NCBI RefSeq assembly: GCF_018131005.1
Contig: NZ_JAFCJK010000006.1
Location: 186,001 to 250,000, forward strand
Direction of reading: 5' to 3'
Origin: Bradyrhizobium lablabi
Lineage (GTDB): Bacteria > Pseudomonadota > Alphaproteobacteria > Rhizobiales > Xanthobacteraceae
Length of the DNA: 64,000 nucleotides
The position numbers and the translations under genes were made by a program. Under the pieces are notes generated by a model, which saw only the letters and a list, made by a program, of their open reading frames with translations, was not told the origin of the DNA and did no database searches. Each line of letters opens with the position of its first letter. The stretch's first letter is position 1. Below, one piece after another: positions 46,003-53,801 of the stretch.

Positions 46003-47133
46003 ATGGCCGAAGATATTCTAACAACCACGGGCATCGCGCGCCACGGCGCCGCAAGGCTGCCGTCGGTAGACGTCGACAGCTTCAACATCGAGCTGAAGGA
46101 CGAGGATGGCTTCCTCGGCGACCGCGCGTCCAAGGGCGCATTCCGCAGGATCTTCGACCGTTGGCGCAAGCCACTGCGCAAGTCGGACGAGGACCCCTTC
46201 GGCGACGAGCCGTCGGACAAGATCAGCAAGAAGACCCTGGATGCCATTCTGGTCGGCGAAGATACCGAGGCGTCCGCCGTCGTACACAGCGCGATCGAGG
46301 AGTTCGCGCAGGAGCTCGCTTATGTGACGCGGCGGTTCCTGAAGACCAAGGCCTGGGCGAAAACCGAGCGCATCGTGGTCGGCGGCGGCTTTCGCGAGAG
46401 CCGGCTCGGCGAACTCGCGATCGCGCGTACGCAGATCATCCTCAAGTCGGAGGATTTCAAGGTCGACATGGTGCCGATCCGCTTTCACCCCGATGACGCC
46501 GGCCTGATCGGCGCGCTGCATCTTGCGCCGTCATGGATCTTCGAGGCTCACGACAGCATTTTGGCGGTCGATATCGGCGGCACCAATATCCGCTGCGGCG
46601 TCGTGGAGACGCGCTGGAAGAGGGCGCGTGACCTGTCGAAGGCGGCGGTCTGGAAGTCGGAGCTGTGGCGCCACGCCGATGACGAGCCCACGCGCGACGG
46701 CGCGGTGAAGCGGCTGGTCAAAATGCTAAAGGATCTGATTGCCGCCGCCGAAGCCGACGGGCTGAAGCTCGCGCCGTTCATCGGCATCGCTTGCCCCGGC
46801 GTCATCGACGAGGATGGATCGATCGAGAAAGGCGCGCAGAACCTGCCGGGCAATTGGGAGAGCAGCAAATTCAACCTGCCGGGGAGCCTGGTCGAGGCCA
46901 TTCCCGAGATCGGCGGCCATGACACCGCGATCGTGATGCACAATGACGGGGTTGTGCAGGGGCTCGCCGAAGTTCCCTTCATGCAGGACGTCGGGCGCTG
47001 GGGCGTGCTGACGATTGGGACCGGGCTCGGCAATGCCCGCTACACCAATCGCAAGAAGGACAACGGCAAGGACGAAAAGAAGCCGAAGGACGACGAAGAG
47101 GCTGAGAAGAAGGCCAAGAAGGCCAAGGCCTGA
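46003..47133 (+). CDS. ROK-family sugar-kinase-like protein with permuted motif order
   Basis: 376 residues. ROK kinases phosphorylate sugars with ATP and normally have the order DIGGT, substrate Pro-Gly loop, catalytic Asp, GTGxG, zinc motif, GGG, GA. Here the parts that normally end the protein come first: IVVGGGFRESRLGELAIART (residues 124-143) and DDAGLIGALHLA (164-175). Then follow AVDIGGTNIRCGVV (188-201), GIACPGVIDEDG (261-272), MHNDGVVQGLAE (312-323) and TIGTGLGNARYTN (337-349). The CxCGxxGCxE zinc motif is absent, and the tail is a Lys/Glu/Asp-rich low-complexity stretch. It looks like a circular permutation. The active site could still form, but the substrate is unknown. Confidence 0.75.
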   Translation: MAEDILTTTGIARHGAARLPSVDVDSFNIELKDEDGFLGDRASKGAFRRIFDRWRKPLRKSDEDPFGDEPSDKISKKTLDAILVGEDTEASAVVHSAIEEFAQELAYVTRRFLKTKAWAKTERIVVGGGFRESRLGELAIARTQIILKSEDFKVDMVPIRFHPDDAGLIGALHLAPSWIFEAHDSILAVDIGGTNIRCGVVETRWKRARDLSKAAVWKSELWRHADDEPTRDGAVKRLVKMLKDLIAAAEADGLKLAPFIGIACPGVIDEDGSIEKGAQNLPGNWESSKFNLPGSLVEAIPEIGGHDTAIVMHNDGVVQGLAEVPFMQDVGRWGVLTIGTGLGNARYTNRKKDNGKDEKKPKDDEEAEKKAKKAKA

Positions 47134-47301
47134 CGTGTGACTTGGCGTTTCGCCCGGTGTTCCGCTGCCGGTTAAGGTTGACCGGTTAGGTTAAGACGCG
47201 GTTCGCGTTGCCGTTTCCCTTGAGCTCTCTAGCGTGATCTGGTCGCTCGCAGCTGGCGGACGAAGCCGTACTTCGCCGCCGGCATTTTGATGAAGCGGCA
47301 C

Positions 47302-47338
47302 GGGACCGCCAGTTATTTTTGTCGCGTCTGGCGGTCCC
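47302..47338. terminator. 11-bp hairpin between convergent genes
   Basis: GGGACCGCCAG (47302-47312) and CTGGCGGTCCC (47328-47338) are perfectly complementary around a 15-nt T-rich loop, 8 nt from the end of the minus-strand hydrolase gene. Probably a bidirectional transcription end, although no T run follows. Confidence 0.5.
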
Positions 47339-47345
47339 ACCCATT

Positions 47346-48209
47346 CTACGTCCAATTGATTCGCTCGAAAAACCCCGCGATCTCGGAGGCCGCGTGGTCG
47401 GGATCCTCGCGGTGCGGAAAGTGACCGACATCGGGAAACATCTTCAGATCCAGATTGCTGAAGGTCTGGCCGAGCCGGTCGGTCCAGGCATAGGGAAACA
47501 GCGGATCGTGCTCGGTCCAGCGGATGCAGGTCGGCAGCGCGATCGTCGGCAGCACTGGCGCTTCGCCGAGCATCATCTTCACGCGCGCGGCGTGCGCTGC
47601 GCGATAATGCGCGAAACCGCCGGCGAGATTGCCTTGCTTCATGAAATTGTCGGTGAAGGCATCGAGTGCGTCATCGAACGCCGCCTTGCGATGCGACCAG
47701 CCGCGCAGGAAGTGGCCGATATAGGTCCGGCAGCTCTCGCTGTTAGCGCCGACCAGCGCCGGCGCCATCTCCATCTGGTGGAACGACTGGTACCAGATGT
47801 GGTTCAGCCGGTCGGGCGCGGCCATGCGCGGCCCGATGCCGGGATAGACGAAGTTGAAAAAGAACAGCCCGGCGACTCGTTCCGGCGCCTCGCGGGCAAA
47901 CGGCTGCATGACCGCGCCGCCGACGTCGTGGCCGACGACGCCGGCCTTCTCGAGGCCGAGTGCATCCATGAGTGCCAGCATGTCCGAGGCGTGCTGTTCC
48001 GGGCCGTAAGGTCCGTTCGGCTTGTCGCTGTCGCCGAAGCCGCGCAGGTCGGGCGCGACCAGCGCGAACCGGCCGGCAAGGCGCGTCATCACCGGCTCCC
48101 AGGTCAACCAGAATTCCGGCCATCCGTGCAGGAGAAGCAGCGGCTTGCCGCTGCCGATCCGCGCAACGTGGAACGTCGCGCCATTGGCTCGCACCGTCCT
48201 ATGCTCCAT
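47346..48209 (-). CDS. Epoxide hydrolase/haloacetate dehalogenase-like alpha/beta hydrolase
   Basis: 287 residues from the ATG at 48209, after AAGGAAG. LLLLHGWPEFWLTWEPV supplies the oxyanion HGWP motif, APDLRGFGDSDKP follows, the nucleophilic Asp95 lies in VVGHDVGGAV, the acid in RWTEHDPLFPYA, and the His in PDVGHFPHRED. An Asp nucleophile marks epoxide hydrolases and haloacid dehalogenases, and a short cap with HIWYQSFHQMEMAP is typical of the fluoroacetate-dehalogenase branch. Which of the two reactions it performs cannot be decided from sequence alone. Confidence 0.85.
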   Translation of the reverse strand: MEHRTVRANGATFHVARIGSGKPLLLLHGWPEFWLTWEPVMTRLAGRFALVAPDLRGFGDSDKPNGPYGPEQHASDMLALMDALGLEKAGVVGHDVGGAVMQPFAREAPERVAGLFFFNFVYPGIGPRMAAPDRLNHIWYQSFHQMEMAPALVGANSESCRTYIGHFLRGWSHRKAAFDDALDAFTDNFMKQGNLAGGFAHYRAAHAARVKMMLGEAPVLPTIALPTCIRWTEHDPLFPYAWTDRLGQTFSNLDLKMFPDVGHFPHREDPDHAASEIAGFFERINWT

Positions 48210-48423
48210 GATTCGCTTCCTTTCTGCCCGGCTCGACGCGAGGCACAATCGGATCGAAGCCACGCCGCCAACGCATTGTTTCCATGCGCATTCTCGGTGA
48301 CCTCTGTGCCCCAATTGCTCGCCTTCGGCATGATGGAAATATTATTGCAGTGCCTTGTCTGGCTCGCCATCCTCGCCTAGAACACGCGCCGACCGCGGGT
48401 GGCGCAAATCACCCGGACCCACT

Positions 48424-48513
48424 GGAGAGGTGGCAGAGTGGTTGAATGCACCGCACTCGAAATGCGGCATAGGTGCAAGCCTATCGGGGGTTCGAATCCC
48501 TCCCTCTCCGCCA
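48424..48513 (+). tRNA. tRNA-Ser (anticodon CGA)
   Basis: Class II tRNA of 90 nt including an encoded CCA. Acceptor GGAGAGG pairs with CCTCTCC, discriminator G. Anticodon stem CCGCA/TGCGG encloses CTCGAAA, giving anticodon CGA for the UCG codon. A long variable arm (GCATAGGTGCAAGCCTATCG region) and a T loop GGTTCGAATCC confirm serine identity. Confidence 0.95.
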
Positions 48514-49311
48514 TACAGGTCGAAAAGTCCTTATATTTCAGTGCTTCCTGAACCAGGCTAATTGTTAGCCCATACCTCGGCCCATACCTTGTGATGGACG
48601 GCAAGGTGTCGATCGCACTGGTCCGATTGGACTTGTGCCGGCTTGCACGAGCCTGCGCTTCTTAAGGTCGACTTCAACGTCGCGGCGCAGATCATGTGTC
48701 CCAATCCGATCGCAGCAACCAGATCGTCGAGAACGGATAGGGCACCCTCGCGCCTTTCGCGCAGGTGCTCTATCCACCCACGATGATCTGGAGGGAGCCG
48801 TCGTCGCGCGCCAAGTGAGGGCAGTGGCATTTCAAGTCGGTTGGGCGCTCGCTTGGTCGCGACTCGCCGGCTGATGAGGTCCCTATCTCAAATCTTGTCC
48901 TTGATCGCGTCGGGATCTTTATCGAGCGTGGGTTTGAAGTTCTTGTATCTCTTCTCGTTCTTGGCAACGCATTCGACGAGTGCGTCGATCATAGACGATC
49001 CCTTGCGTTCGAAGCTGACGGAGAGATTCTGGAGATTGATCGCCCGAGTCGCCTGTAACGACGTGCGCGGGCCGGTAACCGTGTCCGCGCCCGAATTGCT
49101 TCGCAACATTTCCCTGGCACAAACTGCACTAGCGGTGCCGAGTTTTCCCAACGTAGATTTGTCGCCGCACGTGAGGTGGTGTCATGGGCAGTGACATATT
49201 CTTCCGGGTTTATGTTGTTGCGCCGGGGCTGTGTTTGGCTTTCTGACAAAAACCGATTGTGGCTGCAGCCGTTTTCAAATCAGGGTGGACCCAGCAACGA
49301 GGACGACCTCA
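48514..49311. other. Gene-poor stretch downstream of tRNA-Ser
   Basis: About 800 bp without a convincing complete gene. A 9-bp direct repeat CCCATACCT occurs around 48570-48590. One minus-strand reading frame at 48888-49151 may be a gene remnant. No integrase motifs and no second copy of the tRNA 3' end are seen, so an integrated element cannot be demonstrated, though the position behind a tRNA and the accessory genes after it would fit an old insertion. Confidence 0.5.
48888..49151 (-). pseudogene. Possible gene remnant, conserved-looking C-terminus
   Basis: 87 residues as read from a TTG. The last 60 residues have balanced protein-like composition (LQNLSVSFERKGSSMIDALV, then AKNEKRYKNFKPTLDKDPDA), but there is no ATG, no ribosome site, and a stop shortly upstream. 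It may be the decayed C-terminal part of a secreted or phage-type protein. I recognise no family. Confidence 0.3.
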
Positions 49312-49608
49312 ATGAGATGTGGATTGATCAGTCTGACGTTTGCCATCTCGATTGCTCCAATCGTTGCGAATGCGCAGCTAACCATCGATATGGCGAAGAT
49401 CACGTGTGAGCAATATCTGGCTATGCCGTCGTCACAGTCGGATAAATTCTCTGCCTGGATGAGCGGGTGGTTCAGTTATCAGAACGACAGGCCCTTTGTG
49501 GACCTTGCTTTGCATCAAAGAAACATCGCAAGCGTGAAGGCGTGGTGCCAATACCATCCAGCGGAAAGCGTCATGTATGGCTTGCAAAAAGCGGTAGGCA
49601 CCAATTGA
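49312..49608 (+). CDS. HdeA-like periplasmic protein, copy 1
   Basis: 98 residues from the ATG at 49312, after GAGGACG. Signal peptide residues 1-21 (MRCGLISLTFAISIAPIVANA). The small mature domain has ITCEQYLAMP, WMSGWFSYQND and VKAWCQYHP, with two cysteines spaced as in HdeA/HdeB acid-stress chaperones. HdeA prevents aggregation of periplasmic proteins at low pH. A second member follows 25 nt later. The role in acid tolerance is inferred from the family. Confidence 0.8.
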   Translation: MRCGLISLTFAISIAPIVANAQLTIDMAKITCEQYLAMPSSQSDKFSAWMSGWFSYQNDRPFVDLALHQRNIASVKAWCQYHPAESVMYGLQKAVGTN

Positions 49609-49633
49609 CGGCTCGCAACGTTGGAGGATGATC

Positions 49634-49924
49634 ATGAGATGCACGGCCCTTATTGTTGTGATTTTGATAGGCGCGGCCTCATCGCCAGCTACGGCTCAGA
49701 TCAAGCTGGATATGAACAAGGTCACTTGCGGGGATTGGCTGGGATACTCTCCAGCGGACCGGGACTTCGTAAGGTATTTCATGAGCGGCTATTACAACGC
49801 AGCCGCAAAGAACAATGTTTTGGACTACAACCGCCTGGAAAAGAATTCTGCAAAGGTTATGGCCTATTGCAAGAAGCGCAAAAACGACACGCTGCCAACC
49901 GCCATTCAAAAGAGCGTCAGCTAG
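49634..49924 (+). CDS. HdeA-like periplasmic protein, copy 2
   Basis: 96 residues from the ATG at 49634; GGAGG lies 6 nt before it, whereas the ATG at 49628 directly abuts that site. Signal peptide to about residue 21 (TALIVVILIGAASSPATA). The mature part has KLDMNKVTCGDWL, FMSGYYNAAAKNNVLD and VMAYCKKRKN, giving the HdeA-type cysteine pair. It is diverged from copy 1 but has the same layout, so an old tandem duplication is likely. Confidence 0.8.
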   Translation: MRCTALIVVILIGAASSPATAQIKLDMNKVTCGDWLGYSPADRDFVRYFMSGYYNAAAKNNVLDYNRLEKNSAKVMAYCKKRKNDTLPTAIQKSVS

Positions 49925-50145
49925 GTTGTACTGAGGTCGTCTCCTAATTATTCGAGGCCCGCAGAACTTATCGGCCTTTTCGCAGTCCCGATCCGCCTCC
50001 TGGCAACCGTTTGGGGAGGTCCGAGGCGTCCGGTCTACGAGCGGATGCCGATCAGGGCGGGTTCGCGTCGGATTGATGAACTTCAGGGGCCGCCTCGGGC
50101 GGCCTCGAAGTCGGCGCACTTCAACAGAGTTGATGCCCTCATCGC

Positions 50146-51723
50146 TTATCGAGATCGCTTCACTCGCTCGCGGCTTGCAGTATCGGCGGCCATGCCCATC
50201 AACTGCGGGAGAAAGAGCCGCGCATCCATTGTCTTGACTGCACCCGAAATCGTCGGCCGAAAATCCATATTGGCCAGAATGTCGCGTTCGATATCGATGC
50301 CGGGCGCGATCTCGACCAATTGAAGACCTTCGGGTGCGGCTCGAAATACGGCTCGTTCAGTCACGAACAACGCGGCGCGGCCTTCTCTCACCGCGAAATC
50401 GGCATTGTAGCAAACCTGTTCAATCGACTTGATGAACTTGCGGTGTCGACCTTCCTTGACGATGCGAAGCTTGCCATCCTCAAAATGAATCTCCAGCCCG
50501 CCGGCTGTGAAAGTACCGCTGAAGACAACCTTGCGTGCGTTCTGGCTGATGTTGATGAAGCCACCGACCCCGACGATCTTGTCGCCGAAGCGCGAGATGT
50601 TGACATTGCCTGCCGGGTCGACCTCCGCGAATGATAGGAACGCGATATCCAGGCCTCCGCCATCATAGAAGTCAAACTGGTAAGGGGCGTCGATCACGGC
50701 ATCGTAGTTTTGCGCGGTTCCGGAATCCGGACCGGTCAGCGGCGCGCCACCGATGAAGCCTTGTTCGTTGGTGAGGACGATCTCGTCAAGAATGCCTTCC
50801 TCCGACGCGACCGCCGAAATGCCTGTGGAGATGCCGGCGCCAAGATTGCAGACGGCCCCCGGAAGGATTTCCATCGCGGCCCGGCGGGCGACAATCTTGC
50901 GCTCGGAAAAGGGCAGTCGCTTCAGATGTTCAAGCGGAATGCGCAGCTCGCCGGCGTAAGCGGGGTTGTAGTCTGTTGCGTATGTTTGACGTTGATCAGG
51001 GTCGACGACGATGTGGTCGACGAGAATGCCCGGAATCTTGACGTTCTTCGGTGGAAGCGTTCCGCGCTTGGTCAGACGCTTGACTTGAACGATCACCGTT
51101 CCGCCTTGCTGCCGACAGGCTTGTGCGGTGGAGATCATTTCGCCGAAGAGCGCTTCATGCTCCATGGTAACGTTGCCGTCTTCGTCTGCCGTCGTTCCTC
51201 GTAGCAGTACGACGTTGAGCGGAAGCGGTTTATAGCGAAGCCATTCCTCACCATCGATGATCATGAGTTCAACGAGATCATCCTTGGCCGTCTCGCTCTG
51301 GCGGCCGCCGCGCTGACGTGGATCGATAAAGGTGTGCAAGCCAACCTTGGTAATCAGTCCCGGGCGGCGTCCTGCCATGTCTCGGGTGAGTTGCGACAGC
51401 ACGCCCTGGGGAAGGGTGTAGGATTCGATCTTGTTGTCCCGCGCCAGGGGGATCAGTGAGGGCGAGTCGATCAGCGCGCTGGTGATGCTGCGCCTGAGCA
51501 TGCCCTCGTGCCGGAAGCGATCAACGCCCTGCGTGACGCGATCGCCAAGCCCGACAACGTGGATGAGACACAGATCGCGCGGTTGCCCTTCCTTCAGGAA
51601 GCGCTCCTCGATGGCGGCGATGATGGACTCGGGAATGCAGTGCCCACCGCCCGATCCGCTGATCATCACGCTGTCGCCAGGCCGGATAAGCCTCGCCGCA
51701 TCCGATGCCGGAATTACCTTCAC
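50146..51723 (-). CDS. Family I CoA-transferase (YdiF-like)
   Basis: 525 residues from a GTG at 51723 with GGGGAG 9 nt before it; the frame is open to an ATG at 51795, but that stretch contains a regulator palindrome and is not coding. Both halves of a fused alpha/beta CoA-transferase are present: PASDAARLIRPGDSVMISGSGGG in the first and ILDEIVLTNEQGFIGGAP in the second, with the catalytic glutamate at Glu320 (TNEQG). It moves CoA from acetyl- or succinyl-CoA to a carboxylic acid, activating it for catabolism. It stands alone on its strand and is divergent from the barrel-protein gene. Confidence 0.88.
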   Translation of the reverse strand: MKVIPASDAARLIRPGDSVMISGSGGGHCIPESIIAAIEERFLKEGQPRDLCLIHVVGLGDRVTQGVDRFRHEGMLRRSITSALIDSPSLIPLARDNKIESYTLPQGVLSQLTRDMAGRRPGLITKVGLHTFIDPRQRGGRQSETAKDDLVELMIIDGEEWLRYKPLPLNVVLLRGTTADEDGNVTMEHEALFGEMISTAQACRQQGGTVIVQVKRLTKRGTLPPKNVKIPGILVDHIVVDPDQRQTYATDYNPAYAGELRIPLEHLKRLPFSERKIVARRAAMEILPGAVCNLGAGISTGISAVASEEGILDEIVLTNEQGFIGGAPLTGPDSGTAQNYDAVIDAPYQFDFYDGGGLDIAFLSFAEVDPAGNVNISRFGDKIVGVGGFINISQNARKVVFSGTFTAGGLEIHFEDGKLRIVKEGRHRKFIKSIEQVCYNADFAVREGRAALFVTERAVFRAAPEGLQLVEIAPGIDIERDILANMDFRPTISGAVKTMDARLFLPQLMGMAADTASRERVKRSR

Positions 51724-51764
51724 GGAATATCTCCCCAAGCGTGCAAGCCGGTTGACGCGGAATT

Positions 51765-51778
51765 TGTAACCGGTTACA
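51765..51778. promoter_or_regulatory. Perfect 14-bp operator palindrome TGTAACCGGTTACA
   Basis: Exactly self-complementary, with the central CG usual for LacI-family operators. It lies 42 bp upstream of the CoA-transferase start and 93 bp upstream of the divergent barrel-protein gene. A copy with one change is at 60073-60086 and a weaker one at 60188-60201. The LacI regulator gene is 0.9 kb away. Confidence 0.7.
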
Positions 51779-51841
51779 TATAGCGACTGATTCATGGTGT
51801 CAAGCGCCGCATTTGCGCCGATTTCCGCCGGCCGGTGCATT

Positions 51842-51855
51842 TGGCAAGCGTTACA
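51842..51855. promoter_or_regulatory. Possible weak operator half-site
   Basis: TGGCAAGCGTTACA shares the right arm GTTACA and 9 of 14 positions with the operator at 51765, 77 bp away. A second LacI dimer could use it for looping. Weak evidence. Confidence 0.25.
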
Positions 51856-51870
51856 AATGGGGTCCCCTTC

Positions 51871-52593
51871 ATGGCTTTGCTCGGTCAAGGCGTCCTCGCC
51901 ATCTGGAATGGCATCAAGCCGGAGGCGGAAGATGACTTCGTTGCCTGGCATGTTCGCGAGCACATTCCCGAGCGGGTGGGATTGCCGGGTTTTCTGCGTG
52001 GCAGGCGCTACGTCGCGATCGATGGACATCCAAAATACTTCAACTTCTATGAGACGACGAGCGCGGCCGATCTGTCTTCCGTCCCCTACCACGCGCGGCT
52101 GAACGCGCCGACTGAATGGACTCGTCGGGTCGTCGCTCATTTCGTGGATACGTCGCGGACGATCTGCGATGTGTCCTGGACCACCGGTCTCGGCGAAGGA
52201 GGCTTCATCGAGACCATCAGCTTTGCAACGACGCTTGCGTCGAATGCCCTGGCGTCCAACCTCAAGGGGCCGCTCGCTCGCGTACTCACGGCAATCCCCG
52301 GAATTGTCGGCGTCCACCTTCTGCAAGGTCAAACCCAGGCCGGACAAGGCCAGACCGCCGAAAAGGCGCTGCGAGCGGCCCCGGACAAGGTCGCGGCCTG
52401 GATCCTGCTGGTCGAGGGCAGCAGAGCCGAAGCTCTCGCAAGCTTTCGATCTGATGCAGGCGGCAATTCCGAATTGGAGCGCCATGGTGCAGCGAGCGGC
52501 ATCAATCGAGGGCTGTACGCGTTGCAGTTCGCCCTCACCAAGGCGGAGATTGCGAGCACATCGGACCGCTCCGCAGCGCCGGTAACCGGCTAA
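51871..52593 (+). CDS. Dimeric alpha/beta-barrel protein, duplicated
   Basis: 240 residues from the ATG at 51871. It appears to hold two ferredoxin-like halves. The first has AIWNGIKPEAEDDFVAWHV, REHIPERVGLPGFLRGRRY and FNFYETTSAADL, a pattern of the EthD/DUF4286-like dimeric barrels. The second begins near residue 115 (FIETISFATTLASNALASN). Such proteins are small-molecule monooxygenase- or isomerase-like, or simply ligand-binding. No catalytic residue is certain. Its place next to the CoA-transferase and LacI genes suggests a part in the same catabolic route. Confidence 0.65.
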   Translation: MALLGQGVLAIWNGIKPEAEDDFVAWHVREHIPERVGLPGFLRGRRYVAIDGHPKYFNFYETTSAADLSSVPYHARLNAPTEWTRRVVAHFVDTSRTICDVSWTTGLGEGGFIETISFATTLASNALASNLKGPLARVLTAIPGIVGVHLLQGQTQAGQGQTAEKALRAAPDKVAAWILLVEGSRAEALASFRSDAGGNSELERHGAASGINRGLYALQFALTKAEIASTSDRSAAPVTG

Positions 52594-52685
52594 AACCAGA
52601 CCGGTGCGCTGGTGTCGGCGAGCATGCTACCTTGGAGGGGCCGGACCGAAGTTCAGTTATGCAACGCACCCGGCCAGGAGAGATA

Positions 52686-53801
52686 ATGCCGACTTTCGAA
52701 GAGACCGAACAAGTCCTTCACGGGGTTGCGCCATCGCGCAGCAGCGTTGGCCTGAGGGACGTTGCGCGCGCGGCAGGCGTCTCGACGGCGACCGTCTCTC
52801 GCGTGATCAACAACCCTGCGGCCGTGTCGCCGAAGCTTCGCGCGCGGGTCGAATCCGTCGTCAAGCACCTTGGCTGGGTACCCGACGGTGCAGCGCGCGC
52901 GCTGACGACCCGAAAATCGAACGCAATCGGCGCGGTGTTCCCTACCCTGTCTCACGGCGATTTCGCGCGAGCGACCAACGCGATCCAGGAAGAGCTGCTG
53001 GCCAACGGCTACACCTTGTTGCTTGCCTGCTCGAACTACGATGCCGCTCAGGAATACGCGCAAGTCCGGAAGTTTGTCGAGCAGGGCATCGATGGCCTGA
53101 TCCTGATCGGCAAGGCGCACCATCCCGATCTCGAGACCTTTCTCAGTCAGCGCGGCGTGCCCTTTGTCTACGCCTTCGTCTATGAGCCCGAGACCCACGG
53201 GACCTGCGTCGGCCCCGACAATCGCAAGGCACTGTTCCAGCTGACGAGCTATCTGATCGATCACGGCCACACGCGGTTTGGGCTGATCGCGCAGTCGACG
53301 CAGAACAATGATCGTGCCGCCGCGCGGCTGGAAGGCGTCCGTGATGCGCTGGCCGAGCGGGGCCTGGCGGTCCGTCCACAACACTTTGCCATCGGTGAGT
53401 GGACGATCGCGGAGGGTAGGTCGCTCTTTCGGCAGATCATGGCCGCGAAGCCGCAGCCGACCGCCGTCATTTGCGGCAACGCATTCCTGGCCGTGGGAGC
53501 TTTGCTCGAAAGTCAGGAGATGGGCATCAAGGTTCCGGATCAATTGTCGATCGTCGGCTATGACGATATCGAAATCATGAGCCATCTACCGATCCCGATC
53601 ACGACGGTCAGAGTGCAGGGCGAGTTGGTCGGCCGCGACGCCGCTCGTTTCATCATCAGCCGTGTCGAGAATCGTCCTATCGAGATGGCATTCGAATGCA
53701 GCGCGGAGTTGCTCATCAGGAAATCATCAGGACCAGCGCCGGCGTCATTGTCCGGGTTTCCGGCAGCATCGCATCATCAAGACGTGAAAGAGTGGCCGTG
53801 A
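52686..53801 (+). CDS. LacI-family transcriptional regulator
   Basis: 371 residues from the ATG at 52686, after AGGAGA. The N-terminal HTH GLRDVARAAGVSTATVSRVINNPAAVSPKLRARV with the hinge HLGWVPDGAARALTTRKS is typical; the periplasmic-binding-like effector domain runs from AIGAVFPTLSHGDF to about residue 345 with VGYDDIEIMSHLPIPITTVRV. The C-terminal 25 residues are extra. It most likely binds the TGTAACCGGTTACA sites of this cluster. The effector is unknown. Its stop overlaps the start of the next gene. Confidence 0.9.
   Translation: MPTFEETEQVLHGVAPSRSSVGLRDVARAAGVSTATVSRVINNPAAVSPKLRARVESVVKHLGWVPDGAARALTTRKSNAIGAVFPTLSHGDFARATNAIQEELLANGYTLLLACSNYDAAQEYAQVRKFVEQGIDGLILIGKAHHPDLETFLSQRGVPFVYAFVYEPETHGTCVGPDNRKALFQLTSYLIDHGHTRFGLIAQSTQNNDRAAARLEGVRDALAERGLAVRPQHFAIGEWTIAEGRSLFRQIMAAKPQPTAVICGNAFLAVGALLESQEMGIKVPDQLSIVGYDDIEIMSHLPIPITTVRVQGELVGRDAARFIISRVENRPIEMAFECSAELLIRKSSGPAPASLSGFPAASHHQDVKEWP

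Noticed and set aside
48424..48513. tRNA-Ser as a proven integration site
   Set aside because: No integrase and no second copy of the tRNA 3' end occur in the window, so only the suspicion is recorded.
48377..48604. Antisense frame across tRNA-Ser containing EREGFEPP
   Set aside because: This peptide is the well-known artefact of translating the complement of a tRNA-Ser gene.
52578..52594. GCCGGTAACCGGC near the end of the barrel-protein gene as a further operator
   Set aside because: It shares only GTAACCGG with the operator; the right arm differs and it lies within coding sequence.
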